Assembly (NCBI GenBank): GCA_964023275.1
Contig: OZ029916.1
Coordinates: 17,624,150-17,688,149 of the forward strand
DNA: 64,000 nt
DNA from: Norana najaformis
Taxonomy: Eukaryota; Annelida; Clitellata; Crassiclitellata; Hormogastridae
Direction of reading: 5' to 3'
Below the pieces are notes generated by a model. It had not been told where the DNA came from. It saw only the letters and a program-made list of their open reading frames with translations, and did no database searches. The translations under genes were made by a program, and so were the position numbers. Of the stretch, positions 24,685 through 48,932 are shown piece by piece (the stretch's first letter is position 1; the number at the start of each line of letters is the position of its first letter).

Positions 24685-24825
24685 GTTGTGCTCAGCAATT
24701 GTGAGTGAAAGACTTGCTCAAGGTCCCTACACATTAACCGTCTCACGGGAGACTCGAACCCATACCCTCTGTCTCCGCATTGCAAGCCGAGCACTCTAAC
24801 TAATCGGTTACCATGCCCTCACTAA
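24685..24825 (-). repeat. tRNA-derived SINE copy (family 1), antisense
   Basis: Reverse complement of the family seen at 21195: GGTTACCG..., GGGTTCGAGTCTCCCGTGAG, then GTAGGGACCTTGAGCAAGTC. The B-box is intact. Confidence 0.7.
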
Positions 24826-24889
24826 GAGAGGTGTTCAGAAATTACAAATGGTTAAGAATTCCACGTACTCGTTGGAGTGTACTCGTAGT

Positions 24890-24970
24890 AAACAGTGAGG
24901 TGACCATGAGTTAAACGCGTCGCATTTTCACATCTGCAACCTGGATTCGAACCGTGAGTCCGCCATGTAA
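24890..24970 (-). repeat. tRNA-like SINE fragment, antisense
   Basis: On the minus strand it reads ACTCACGGTTCGAATCCAGG (perfect B-box) and ends near ...CATGGTCACCTCAC. The GTGAGGTGA segment resembles 28830-28845, so the two may belong to one family. Confidence 0.45.
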
Positions 24971-25084
24971 TATCGAGTTAGACCGGTAGTCATCTACTTC
25001 GATCTGAGTGCATCTTTATATTGGCTGCTGGAATTACTCAGGGAACAGTCTCCTATGATACGTTTCTTAATGAACCAGCTCTAA

Positions 25085-26880
25085 ATTCTTTTGGAATTTG
25101 TCGACATCACCAGAAGAATTCTTAAATTTGGCACAATCGCTTCGTATTACACATAGTGCAGGACCTAACGATATTGACCCTTGCATTGCTAATTCTGCTT
25201 TATATGCTGTTGCTGTGCCTTTATCGGATATAGTTAATTGCTCCTCTTCAGCAGGTATTGTTCCAACAAGGATAAAAAATGCTAAAGTGGTACCTGCATT
25301 CAAATCTGGAAATAAGGAAGATGTTGCTAATTATATCCCAATTTCTGTTTTGCCCTTCGTTTCTTAAGTTTTTCAAAACTGGTGTATGAAAGGTTGAATA
25401 GCTACTTAAAAATGAATATTTTGTATGCTCATCAATATGGATTTAGATCGGGACACTCTACAACTATGCCACTCTTAAATATGTATGATAAAATTTTCTA
25501 GGCCATCGATAAAAATGAATTTTCAACAGGAATATTTTTGACTTAGCCAAAGCTTTTGACACTGTAGATCATAGCATTTTGCTAAGTAAACTTGAAAGTA
25601 TGGGGTTCGTGGTACTGCTCTCGGCTGGTATAGAAGTTATTTTGACCAAAGACAGCAACAGGTTTTGCGTAAAGGTAGTCTTTTGCAAGTAAATTTATTC
25701 GTTGTGGAGTTCTTCAGGGGTCTAACCTGGGTCCACTTCTGTTTATTCTTTATAAAAATGATCTTCCCAATTCATCTGGCTTACTTCACTTCATCCTTTT
25801 TGCAGACGACACTGATGTTTTTCTATCTAATAAATCATTGGACATATTACTGGAGTTGGTTAACACTGAACATGTGCATGTAGCAGATTGGTTTAAGGCT
25901 AACCGACTATCTTTAAATTTGTCTAAGACTAATTTTATCTAATTTTGCTCTCAGAAAACTCCTCCCACAGCAGAATATTAAACTTTCCATTGATGAGCAT
26001 TTAACCTGAAAGGACCGTATTAAGCATGTGTCTACTAAAGTTGCAAAAATATATTGGAGTATTATCTGGCATTAGTAATGTGTTACCTTACCAGGTGCGT
26101 CTCAATCTATATTACTCCCTAGTTTATCCATATTTGTCGTATTGCAACATTGCATGGGCCTCAAATTATCCATCTCGATTAAACAGATTGACTATACTCC
26201 AGAAACGTGCAGTACGAGTTATTACAGGATCATCACCTCATTCTAGCACTCATCAATGTTTTGTTGACATGAATATTTTCAAAGTTGATTGTATTAACAA
26301 ATTGCAAATTTATGAGTTTATGTATCGGTATGATCACCATCTACTTCCTACTTCTTTTAATGATTATTTTCTAACTTATCTTGGACATCATAGCTATTTC
26401 ACTAGGTCTGAAGACATCGAGGATTGGGCCGCATAAATACCAGACTATTCTCTATTGAATGTATTGGTCCAGACTTATGAAATAGTTTGCCTTCTGATAT
26501 GCGTATGCTGCCTAGTTTGTACTTATTTAAGAGACATTTGCGTACATATTTGAGCACAATTTCCAATAGTTAAGCTAGTTTTTGTGTTTGTTTGTTATCT
26601 TTTGTTTTGGTTATGTTTTAGTATTAGTTTTGCTCTAAATGTCTTAAATGACATATTTTAGTTGATAGATCTTAAGCTATTCATTCGCCGTATGCACATT
26701 TGTATTAGTTTATAGGCGGTTCCATTAAACGGAACCTTGTCCTTTCGGACCTGCCTTTTGATGCCCATGGAGATTTTGTACGCTTTTCATAAGAACATCT
26801 TTATTTATTTGTGTGCTTAAATGGTTTCAATATTTGTTATTTGTCCGTTTGAACGGTTTCAATAAATGAACATTGAAACA
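25085..26880 (+). mobile_element. Jockey/L2-like non-LTR retrotransposon, decayed
   Basis: Reverse transcriptase motifs in order across three shifting frames: AGPNDIDP near 25160, KVVPAFKSGNKEDVANY near 25290, HQYGFRSGHSTT near 25430, DLAKAFDTVDHSILL near 25550, then GVPQGSNLGPLLFILY relics near 25700. The catalytic FADD is at 25799-25810. Next come ANRLSLNLSKTNF near 25900 and an open carboxyl frame at 26026-26436 (SYCNIAWASNYPSRLNRLT, LQKRAVRVI). The 3' UTR appears to end near AATAAATGAACATTGAAAC (26861-26880). Clade assignment (L2/Crack/Daphne versus Jockey) is by general resemblance only. There are several stops and frameshifts, so it is inactive. Confidence 0.75.
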
Positions 26881-27568
26881 GACTTATAGTGCAATCAATT
26901 TCCGACGATTGTATTTTTTACCTGTCAGTCTAAGAAGTGATACGACTATAAAGAAGAAGGTGATTCCTTTCAGCCATTGAGTAATGAGTTGGAAGCGTAA
27001 CTGTTTTCGTTTTCTTAGCCTCGGCGTACAAGGGCCCGTAGCCAATCCTTTTCCTTGCTGCCTAAACTTTCCCGTGAAGAATAAAAATTGTTTACTCAAC
27101 TGTGGCCTATGTAGTTTGACATTATCGAGTTCGTTAATGAAGCGCCAATAACATTATTGTATGTCGTTGCAAAAGTGTGTTATATTAAGCGTTAAGACTA
27201 GTAGGTGTAAATTGTATTTGCAGTGTAGCTAAAGATTTTATGCCTTGAACCAACTCAAAGTGCTGCTCAAATTAAGTTATACCTTGAAGCTCTATGGCCC
27301 TTTTAGAATAACTGCCACGAATGACAGCCCATGCGTGGAATTGAAAACGAGACGAAATAAATTATGTCAATTTTAACAATGCATAGCTTTCTTTGTGTCA
27401 GTTGAAATAAGCCGATTGTAATCAACTGCAGACGAAGTTTATCTGATTGGTTTCATGGTCATAGGCTGCCGAGAACGACAGAACGCAGTCGTACTTCAGA
27501 AGACGCTGTGGTCGACATCCACTCCGGCTATTCAGATATCGTAGTCGGCCGTTTACTGAATCGCGAAA

Positions 27569-27970
27569 ATGATGCGCCGACTGAGTCGAAAGTCCAGGAT
27601 TAGCTCAACGGAAGTGTCCGTCTATACACCGGAACCCAAGTACGCGGTACAGACGGATGAGGAGAGGCGCCGTTCACGGCCGTCGCAGGAACAGATTACG
27701 CAGCAGCCCTCTACGGGCGAGGTCTTCCGAGATGACGACGAGACCTCGATGACTTTGGAGGAGATCAAACTGAAGCGAAAAGTGTCGGTCTCGCAGTCCG
27801 GTAAGGTCCACAGGAAGTCGACCCGCAACAGCGTCGTCGATATCTTCGGAGACAATTCGGTGCAACAATGCGACATGATGACTCCTCCTCCTCCTCAGTC
27901 GGAAGCATCTAGACACTCCGAAAATAAGTCAGATCTACAACAATATTACAGGCTGGATCAGAGGTTCTGA
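27569..27970 (+). CDS. uncharacterised 133-residue open frame
   Basis: An intact ATG-to-TGA frame with GC-rich third positions, unlike the AT-rich surroundings, which suggests real coding sequence. The product is hydrophilic and probably disordered: arginine/serine-rich start (MMRRLSRKSRISS), glutamine/glutamate-rich middle, LEEIKLKRKVSVSQSGKV, a PPPP run, and no hydrophobic segment or signal peptide. A stop lies three codons before the ATG. A strong possible donor (CCG|GTAAGG) lies near 27804, so it may be one exon of a larger spliced gene. An overlapping frame from about 27470 to 27601 is also open. I recognise no family. Confidence 0.45.
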   Translation: MMRRLSRKSRISSTEVSVYTPEPKYAVQTDEERRRSRPSQEQITQQPSTGEVFRDDDETSMTLEEIKLKRKVSVSQSGKVHRKSTRNSVVDIFGDNSVQQCDMMTPPPPQSEASRHSENKSDLQQYYRLDQRF

Positions 27971-28139
27971 CTGACCCGGGTCCGAACCCTAAACGGTCTT
28001 ACTCGAACATACAAACCACTCATGGCAATGAAGGACATTGTGGATAGCATAAAACTTTGATGCCAGTTTGAAACTTTCGTACTTACTTAAGCTAAGTGAG
28101 CTTCAACGAACCCCTCAGACAAATGCATTGGCATTGTGT

Positions 28140-28260
28140 ACTAGCTCCTCGTATTAACACAGGAAGATACATACATTGCAGGTACATACTGCATAAATAC
28201 ATTGCATTACATACATTGCACAGATACATATATTGTATAGATGCATACATTGCATGTCCT
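28140..28260. repeat. degenerate ATACATTGCA tandem repeat
   Basis: Repeated variants of ATACATTGCA/TACATACTGCA over about 110 bases. Confidence 0.6.
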
Positions 28261-28699
28261 GTATTTTCCAATACACCTAGAATCGGCAAATAATGCAAAT
28301 AGTCATGTATTTACGACAGGCTCTTGCTTATTTACCAGTGACTCTGTATCCTATTAGTTTAGAATATTCCTGTTCTTAAAGACTTAAACTATTTATGATT
28401 GATTTCTCATCCTGGATTGGAAAACAATCATGTTCCTACAAAAACGGGTTTGCTTATTTACGAATAAAAATTATATTTATGAAAATAGTTTATAAAAGGC
28501 ATTTGCTGTTGAGAATGATTTTTGTTCATGTTTGAAAAAGTCATGTTCATAGAAAAGGGTGTTTTCTGAGCTACGAGTGAATTTTATCCTACACTGAATA
28601 GTCGTGTCCATTCCAGAAGTCATTTGCTTATTTATGAGTGACTGCATAAAAATCAAGAGAAGCTGACTAGAATAATAGGTTGCATTCACAGCATAAAAT

Positions 28700-28850
28700 G
28701 TGTGGCAGGGAGAGGCTATCTAGAGGTTATCGAGAGGTCCACGGTTCAAACTACCACCAAGGTATAAATTATAAGTCCCCTGGGCAAACTGATCTATGCT
28801 TAGCCTATTGCTTGGTTAGGTGTTCAGTGAGGTGAGCCACGGTTAAATAA
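28700..28850 (+). repeat. tRNA-like SINE candidate (family 3)
   Basis: A B-box-like CCACGGTTCAAACTACC, then CCCTGGGCAAACTGATC and a GTGAGGTGAGCC end. There is no second full copy in the window, so the call rests on the promoter-like motif and partial similarity to 24890-24970. Confidence 0.35.
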
Positions 28851-28859
28851 CTTTTAATT

Positions 28860-29515
28860 TTTCAGATATCGTGGAAAGAAAATATGCCTCTCAGTGCTAG
28901 AATCGTCTATCAACTGTCGTTAAGAATTTTCAGCCGCTTCCCATGATCCTTTTTACTGCAAACTGTCTAATTAAATCATTTATAAAGCAGAGCTAACATA
29001 AACCCTAATCTATTACGCTTGTTCTGTTACCAGTCCACTTGACTCATCTGCTGTTTCCTACCAAGGCTGATTTCCCATCAATTTTCCAACTCCTGGTAAC
29101 TTTTTCAATCACTGCGTTAAACGTCCACTGAAAGCCCGAAGCCCGTTTACCTTGACGACACTCCACAGGTGTTTGGTATTATCTGCATAATATCGCTTCA
29201 TATCGTTGCTAAGATCATTGACCCTGAAGATTGCACTACTTCACGACTGCTACGGGCAAATACTATTGCTGTGTGTAATCTACATTTGCCTACATTCGTA
29301 TTTTGTCTAGGGCCTAAACAGTCGTAATTAACTGACGTCAATGCTCAGGTGTAGAGTTAATTAAACAAAAACGTACTTTATCAGGAACAGAGTTTAAAAA
29401 GCCTCTTAAATGTGGTCTGATATGGAGATCGTCGCAAGAAGCTTCTGTTATAGTTAATGACTGTGTAGCCTGTGTGTACGCTTAGGTGTGTATATGTATC
29501 CGAGAGACCATCATA
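28860..29515. other. no recognisable gene or element
   Basis: No open frame of note and no recognised repeat. Confidence 0.4.
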
Positions 29516-29516
29516 C

Positions 29517-29575
29517 AGACAGGCAGACAGACAGACAGACGGACGGACGGACGGACGGACGGACAGACAGACAGA
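29517..29575. repeat. (GACA)n(GACG)n array
   Basis: CAGACAGACAGAC units flank a central block of about seven GGAC units. Confidence 0.9.
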
Positions 29576-30688
29576 GGAACTAAGACTACTTGAAACTATG
29601 CCTGAGATAATTAGTTATTGAAAAGAGCATTCTCTAGATACATACTCGGTCACGACCGTAGAAACAAAGATAAAATTACTTGAACCTAATGACTATGACA
29701 TAATTATTATCTGATCAGTAGGTATGTAATCCTTATTCTTCTTTAAAAAATCTGTTTAGTAAATTTTGTACAGGATTATAAAAGAAATCAGAGTCAGATC
29801 GTATTAGATCCCTCTGTTTCTTCGCTATAGGGACTGTTGTATAGTGAAACAATTCTAAGGCATAGATCTACTCAATAGCTAACATGTTTAGAGTTAAACT
29901 TAGAAACACTTCATGATAGCATGCAATAAAGGAATCCTTTATGGCTGTGCTACGTAAATATTGAATTCTTAAAAATAACAGGAACTGAAAGGTCAGCATT
30001 TACATCATAATTCTTGGTCCATACTTCGTAATTCCCAGAATCATGATGTAGCGCCATTTCTCTGTATACGGTGTTGCTCTGTATCTATTCTTGAGAGTCG
30101 ACTGGAGTCACCCGAAGTTTTAACATGCGTACACATAGGCTATCAGATTTTAGTCAGAACCGACCGCCGATTGTGCGTTACAAAAGTTGCGCTACAGAAG
30201 TTTAGATTAGATTTAGACAAAAAATCATCTTGGTTTATGAAACTTAGTCACCACCGTATGAATGGATGAAAATTATGAAACTGGATTTCGTGGGAGTTCA
30301 ACTGGACGGATCAGACGCTAAAGTCATTCAGTCCTATCATCCAAAACGCGAATAATGCAGCCAGCTGAGTCGAGAAAGATCAAAACCGTTGGAGTAGGAT
30401 GCATTCATGGATCAAAAATATTATTAAACTGTTTTGTTAGAGATGTAAGCACAATCTGATCTGACGTCTTTAGCGCCGATAACTCGAAAAATTTCCAGTC
30501 TAAACATTACACAAATTTGTTCAACAAAGTGAGAGCAATAATTTAAATGAATTCATCATCATTTCTGTTTCTTAAATTTCTCTGTTTAACTATTTATACA
30601 ATAATATACATATTCACGACACACACACATACATATAAACATGCGTACGTACGTACGTAGGTACATGCATACATTAATGTACATATGA

Positions 30689-31371
30689 ATGGATGGTGGT
30701 GCCACTAAGCGTACTTACAACCACCGTGGCTATTCCACGGAGACGGTCCTTCACAGAATGATCTCGTACATCTGCGACGCCATTGATATCGGACGTGTAA
30801 CGCTGCTCGCTCTCCTCGACGTAAGTGCGACGTTCGACACGGTCGATCGTGACATCTTGATCACGCGTCTTAGCACCTACTACGAAATTGGTGGTCGACC
30901 ACTGGACTGGTCAAGCCCTTCCTTGATGAGTGTATGATGATGGCGACAATGGGCTTAGACCGTACGAAGTGGATATCAGTTCCATTCGGTGACCCACAGG
31001 GTCGCTTCTTTACATACTTTGTACGACCGACCTGATTGAGATCATCGCTGCTCTGGGATCGCAGGTGCACAAGTATGCCGACGACATTCAGCTGTACTCT
31101 GCCTGTTGCCTGTCTGCCTCGCTTGCCTATACGCGGGCTATTGTGGCAGAATTGCATGTAGGCATGGATATCTTCCAATCGGCTGCGGTTGAATCCGACG
31201 AAGACGCAGCAAATCTACTGGGCACATGCCAGGCGCGTTTAAAAATCGATGAATTGAACAAATTGCAATTCTCTGATTGGGGTCAACAAATTCGTCGTCC
31301 ATGACCTCGGCGTGCTCTTGGACGAAGAGTTACACATGGCTGAGCACGTTGACCCTCTGTGCAGGTCCTGC
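30689..31371 (+). mobile_element. CR1-like reverse transcriptase fragment (5' part of split copy)
   Basis: Plus-strand blocks: YSTETVLHRMISYICDAID, then LLALLDVSATFDTVDRDILI (the substrate-binding D motif), and after a frame break the catalytic KYADDIQLY with YADD at 31074-31085. LLDEELHMAEHV follows near 31315. Homology stops at about 31371, where an antisense CR1 end has inserted. Confidence 0.75.
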
Positions 31372-31732
31372 TGTTATCGTAATCGTAATCTCGAGATTTC
31401 TACAGCGCCCAACGAAAGCCAAGACGCGGGAACCAGCTTATTCACAGCCTCTCAGATAAAACAAAATCGATAGGCAAAAGGGTTCGGTTCCAGGTCAAGA
31501 TCCAGGACTCAGGCAGTCAGATAGTCTGACGGCTACGGTAGATGATGTTTGAAATTGAAGCGAGAAGAGAGATAAGGTGAAGATGAAAAATCAGGATAAT
31601 ATTTTTGGAAAAGGAATGTTTTCAGTCTTGAGTGAAAGACCAGCGCAGAAACTGAAAGAGGTGAAGCGTTGGTGAGTTCGTATGAGCTCGTATCAGATGC
31701 ATCGGATTCTGGGTCACATGGCGCCATCTGTC
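31372..31732 (-). mobile_element. antisense CR1 3' end nested in another CR1
   Basis: On the minus strand it encodes SPLSVSALVFHSRLKTFLFQ, the CR1 carboxyl end, then a 3' UTR ending GGGCGCTGTAGAAATCTCGA with a short (GATTAC)n tail next to 31375. It is 5'-truncated. Plus-strand CR1 homology resumes immediately after it (AAVTLVQSFIPTRLDHCNSI from about 31735), so this copy is younger than its host. Confidence 0.7.
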
Positions 31733-32300
31733 GTTCAGCGCCGCAGTGACCCTCGTTCAATCGTTCATCCCGACGCGGCTTGATCACTGCAACTCAATCT
31801 TAGTAAGGCCTGCCAAAGTTCCGTCTACGTCAGCTTCAGTCCGTCCTAGACTGCACTGTCCTACTACTGGCCACTCTGCCGAAGTTCTCTCGTATATTTG
31901 ATCGTATGAGACAACATTCCCTTGGGTCTCAGTCGGGGAAAGAATTAAGTTCAAGGTTCTTGGACAAGCCTCGCTGGTCGGCTCCGTCCATGCATACATC
32001 AGGATGCTATGCCTTCTGGTATCGAATCAATTGGATCGAAAATCGTTGCACTCCGCTCCCCGTGGAGATGTGCAGGTGCCGCGCTTACGCACGTCAGCTA
32101 ACTCGAACCCATCGTGCCTTCTGCGTTGGACTTTCCTCCTGGAATAGTCTTACAAGACACATACGTACTGTCGCATTTGACTCTAATCAGCAACAATTTT
32201 CAAACTGTCTTCAAACGCAATTATTTATCTGTTATGTAGTTATGTAGTCAGCGCTTTGTAGGTACCTAAAAGGCGCTATATTAAGTGTTTCAATAATAAT
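31733..32300 (+). mobile_element. CR1-like LINE fragment (3' part of split copy)
   Basis: Continues 30689-31371: SFIPTRLDHCNSILV, then RIKFKVLG near 31940, LHSAPRGDVQVPRLRT near 32050 and SWNSLTRHIRT near 32140. It ends with CAGCGCTTTGTAGG...GGCGCTATATTAAGTG and an AAT-rich tail. It lies just downstream of the shootin-1-like stop codon, so the mRNA 3' end may fall within or before it. Confidence 0.7.
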
Positions 32301-32468
32301 GATGCATGCATACTTAAACGCATACATAAGATAACCTTTATAGTAATGTGGCAGTTGCGTAGTTAGCAACACAAAGGTGTCTGAGTGTCGGCCACGTTCT
32401 TAGTCCGATTATATTGACGACAGTGAGTGTGTAAATCTTCTGGTGACCAGACAACTTCTCACTGAATT

Positions 32469-45040
<12,572 letters not shown>

Positions 45041-45067
45041 AGTAACACGATGCCGCAAAATTAGCAG

Positions 45068-45088
45068 CGGCGGCGGCGGCGGCGGTGG
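45068..45088. repeat. GGC repeat in the 5' leader
   Basis: Six to seven GGC units about 30 bases upstream of the shootin-1-like ATG. On the coding strand it reads as CCG repeats. Confidence 0.8.
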
Positions 45089-45265
45089 CTTGTGATGTCT
45101 CAGGCGACTAAGTTTGTGGAACGATTCTTCACCGCGAAACAGAACAGTCAGATGAAGTAGGGAACAAGATGTCGATCGGTAAATTCTAGTTGGATGCAAT
45201 TGGGTTTGCACAAGCTTCGTAGGCCTTTATATTTTCAATCGGCTCTGCATTCGACAGATCCTGTT

Positions 45266-45318
45266 TAGCTCTCTCCCTCCCTCTCTTTCCCTTCCTCCCT
45301 CCCTCTCCCCTCTCTATC
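45266..45318. repeat. pyrimidine tract upstream of the shootin-1-like gene
   Basis: TCTCTCCCTCCCTCTCTTTCC and similar. It is purine-rich on the gene strand, about 230 bases upstream of the ATG. No TATA box is evident around it. Confidence 0.6.
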
Positions 45319-45471
45319 TACTCGTAAAGACAGAACTATCTAGTATACACGCCCACATGACTGTTGACTGGGTAATCATGCATATTTGGCCCACGAATGA
45401 ATAAACCTTCATAGACCAATGTTGCATAAATAGCCATGATCAATTATACACACAAGGGCGCATTTATCGAA

Positions 45472-45475
<4 letters not shown>

Positions 45476-45512
<37 letters not shown>
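45476..45512. repeat. (AT)n microsatellite
   Basis: Perfect AT run of about 36 bases. Confidence 0.95.
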
Positions 45513-45516
<4 letters not shown>

Positions 45517-45694
45517 AACAAAAGACATATCATCGAGAGTAAGCACTGGGCTAAATATAAGATCCGGCATTTCGCCAGAGTACGCTACAAAAATAAATTT
45601 ATGTTGTAGTGTCCCCTGCTTGTACAGATGTTTATCTGAGTAATAAATAACTAGGCAACATATTTACATCTGTGCCTTTGTGTCTGTCTTGTTT

Positions 45695-45695
<1 letters not shown>

Positions 45696-45731
<36 letters not shown>
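45696..45731. repeat. (CT)n microsatellite
   Basis: Perfect CT run of about 35 bases. Confidence 0.95.
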
Positions 45732-45733
<2 letters not shown>

Positions 45734-45739
45734 ATCTGT

Positions 45740-47480
45740 AGGCCCTACTTATGCGTCGTGACATTCAGAGACAGTCAGGAGACGAGTCACGCGAGTCCCG
45801 TGATCGAAGGCTTCTTTCACCGAGCCCAAACAGTTCAGGCAGGAACTCAAAATGGTTCATTCACGGTTGTTTCTGCTTGAAACACAGTTTCTCATTTCCC
45901 GTACCAGTATCCTGATCTCGCAAGTTTGGCAAACACGAGTAAGTCAAACAACGTTGTCTTGTTCGTCCAAGACCAAGCTGACAAAGCTGAGGTTAGAAAG
46001 GCCTTCAAAGGCTACTATAGGGGCGATGTAGATCTATAGCCAAGTTAATTTAAGTAGGCTATTGTAGTATATTACACCGCACAGTAAGTCTAGCCACTAT
46101 AGAAGTTATTGGAGGTTAGGATGAAGAGGGCAGCTAATCGCAGAAAACTGATACCAACACCTGGTTTACATCAGCGGTCCCGGTCAGCGAGTAGTCAGTA
46201 GGGTGTCTGATTTATTACTTTGTCCAGACAGGTAGAGGAATCTTAGATTTCATACAACTGACTCACCAGTGGAATCAGAGAGCTGTGCAGATACAGGCAA
46301 GAATACATAAGGCCACACATGTACAGATACAGACGCAGATCGAAACGGAGTCAAGCCAACGGACACGCCAAGGTCAACAGAGCAACACGGAACCAGTCAG
46401 AGAGAGTTACGCAGACAGACCGAGCTGAGTAAAGCTGTAGATTTCAGACAAAAAGAATCCTAGCGTCCAATCAAATTGACTATCCGGAATAACTCCATAA
46501 GACCATAACTACTGACCAGTGGGGGTCCGACACATATCGCCGGACGAGAGAACCTCGGACAGGATCTATGCTAAGTGAGTCTGGTTTAAGATACCATACA
46601 GATCAGTCGATTAGCTCTGAGATTCTACTCTCGGAGATAGAACGCAGTTAGAAATGTAGTCGGAGTAGTGTCTAGTGTCTTATCGACACTACCGGGTAAA
46701 ATAGAGTAAAGGTTTGTCTTAGGGTTAGGCTTATGCTTCGCTCCTCAATCAAACTAGAATCTCGCTCGCGTTATGTCAAAAACAATCATTCGAAGAACAT
46801 TCAAGTGCTGAATGACATTTCAAGAATAAAAGATGAAAACTGTACAATGCGAACTGGACGAGAATCTTCATCACAATCGGTAGAAATGAACTCTACCACA
46901 GGTCTACACCAAATCAATAATGAAGCTGTTGCTCAATTCAGGGAGAAAACCGGATAACTTCAAATATTACGTATTCAGGATATGACTTTATATAGTAAAA
47001 GGTGAGAAACTTAAATTAAATATGTTTCTACCTCACACGCGTAATTAGGCCTATAATTTCTAGTTGATGTGCCAGCCTACTGAAAAGAGAAGTACACAGT
47101 CCTTTCAATCTCCTCAAACCCGCTGTTATGGACTTGTAACTGTCACACAACTATTTGGGACCATTGTCTGCCCAAAAACAATAAAGGAATGTTTCCTATG
47201 CAGGTCATGATTTATGCACAACTGGTTCACACATACATCTGATCTGCCCACCATCATGTTTTCCTTCACTAAAAATCACAATATAGCAGGCTCACCTATA
47301 CTTACGGTTGGGTTGGGTAAAGTTGACGTAGCAAGCTATGAGCAATGTCGTCTGACTGTGAAATCATTGACTTATTTGGGCGTCTGCCAAAAGTTTATTT
47401 TTCCTTGACCTGACCTGAAGGGTCTCTTGAGATGAAAGGCATGAACTGATAGCAGACTGTCATAGTATTGTGACAGGGTG
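45740..47480. other. no recognisable gene
   Basis: Holds an open frame at 46733-46957 (74 codons, lysine/asparagine-rich) without homology or splice support. Nothing else is recognised. Confidence 0.35.
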
Positions 47481-47489
47481 ATTGGTTAT

Positions 47490-47553
47490 ATATTATTATT
47501 ATTATTATTATTATCATCATCATCATTATTATTATTATTAGTTATTGGTTATG

Positions 47554-47592
<39 letters not shown>
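47490..47592. repeat. interrupted (ATT)n array
   Basis: ATT runs separated by CATCATCATC and by a TTATTGGTTATGG unit that is partly duplicated. Confidence 0.9.
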
Positions 47593-47965
47593 GTTACTGT
47601 TTTTAGTATTATGGAGAGGAGAGATATATAATGCTCGAGCGGATTGACCTGCTAAAGAGTGGGTTGGCAGTGATCTTTGGGCTGTAAATAACTGGAGAAA
47701 GTAGTCGGGTTGAATGCATTGAAGCGAAATATAGGTGAGTAGAAGAATGTTATCATACATTCGTTGTGGGCATGTTCAGCCAATTTTCAGACTTGATGAC
47801 AGAGGTTACTTGATTATCTTTATGGGTTCAACTGAAGTTGTCTTGATCAGAGAACTAAGTAGGTGATGTAAAGAATGAAGAGAAGAGAATCAAGAGGCAT
47901 TCCACGGCAGGTCAAGTAAAGACAAACGAGCGCCTGCGTCGCTTGTTAAGGAATACAACGTTGAA

Positions 47966-48010
47966 AAATGAGCACGGTCGCTATAGAAACACATGTACAT
48001 TTACATCCAC
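47966..48010 (+). repeat. family 2 repeat fragment
   Basis: GAGCACGGTCGCTATAGAAA then CACATGTACATTTACATCC, matching 36215-36262. Confidence 0.5.
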
Positions 48011-48890
48011 AACACGCCCATATAATAGCAACTATAACCATGCATGGCATCCAATGATTTTGAATTGATTTTGAGTAGTAGCAAATAATAATTTTGAAGC
48101 TTTTTAGCAGCAAATCTGCCAAATAAGATCTAGATCTAAATAAGTTTAATTACTTTTAGGAGCGCAGTTCAGATTGACAATAAATTAAAGGTTAAAAACT
48201 GTAATCCAATATGATGTAGAATTTGGTGAAAATCCACTCCTTCTCAATTGCTCAAGTAATGTGAACTTGCACTCTATTATAAATTCTAAAATTAACTTAA
48301 GCAAAATGAGTAAAGACATTCTGCCGAACAAGCTACACTAATCGTAATTTATTGATTGCTTTGTTAATTAATATTAAAAAATGTGAGAAATGGGCTGAGG
48401 TTAATCCTCTGAAAGACTTTACTCCTGCAAAGCATTCGAAATTATGTTGAATTAATTTCCAGTCGAGTAATTTTATACAGAAGTGGCGAAATACAATTGT
48501 TTTCTTTACTATACTGGCTTCAACTTTGTTCTTTGTCTTTTGCAGTCTGATGCATTCGAATCACGCTTTGGTTGGCATCGTCAGCTATTGGGACCAAACA
48601 CTATCCTTTTTTATCTTCTCTCTTGACGAGGTTAATGATACCATTAAGTTTTGTGCAGTTCAGACCAGTTTGGAGCTGCCAAATTGATAGCAGACTCAAA
48701 CTATGGAGTTTCAGCACTCTTGAATGATATAAATCGCGGTGGATTAACACAGTTAGGTGATTTTGAAGAGATTATTATGTCTTTGTCGTTGAAAGCTCTG
48801 TTCCTTGTTGCAGGTGTCCGCGATCACTTCTTATGAAAATCAAAGATTGTGTTACTGACAATTTTTCTTGTGGACAACCATGAACTTCTA

Positions 48891-48932
48891 TGTATGTATG
48901 TATGTATGAATGTATGTATGTATGTATGTATA
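48891..48932. repeat. (ATGT)n array
   Basis: GTATGTATGTATG units over about 40 bases. Confidence 0.9.

Noticed and set aside
26884-27099. Small membrane-like frame on the minus strand (ITFFFIVVSLL)
   Set aside because: No proper start context, no homology, and it lies directly after the 3' end of a LINE. The hydrophobic stretch is AT-composition driven.
46520-46560. Retroviral-type primer-binding site (TGGGGGTCCGACA)
   Set aside because: Only the first six or so bases resemble a tRNA 3'-end complement, and there is no LTR end directly upstream and no gag-pol downstream.
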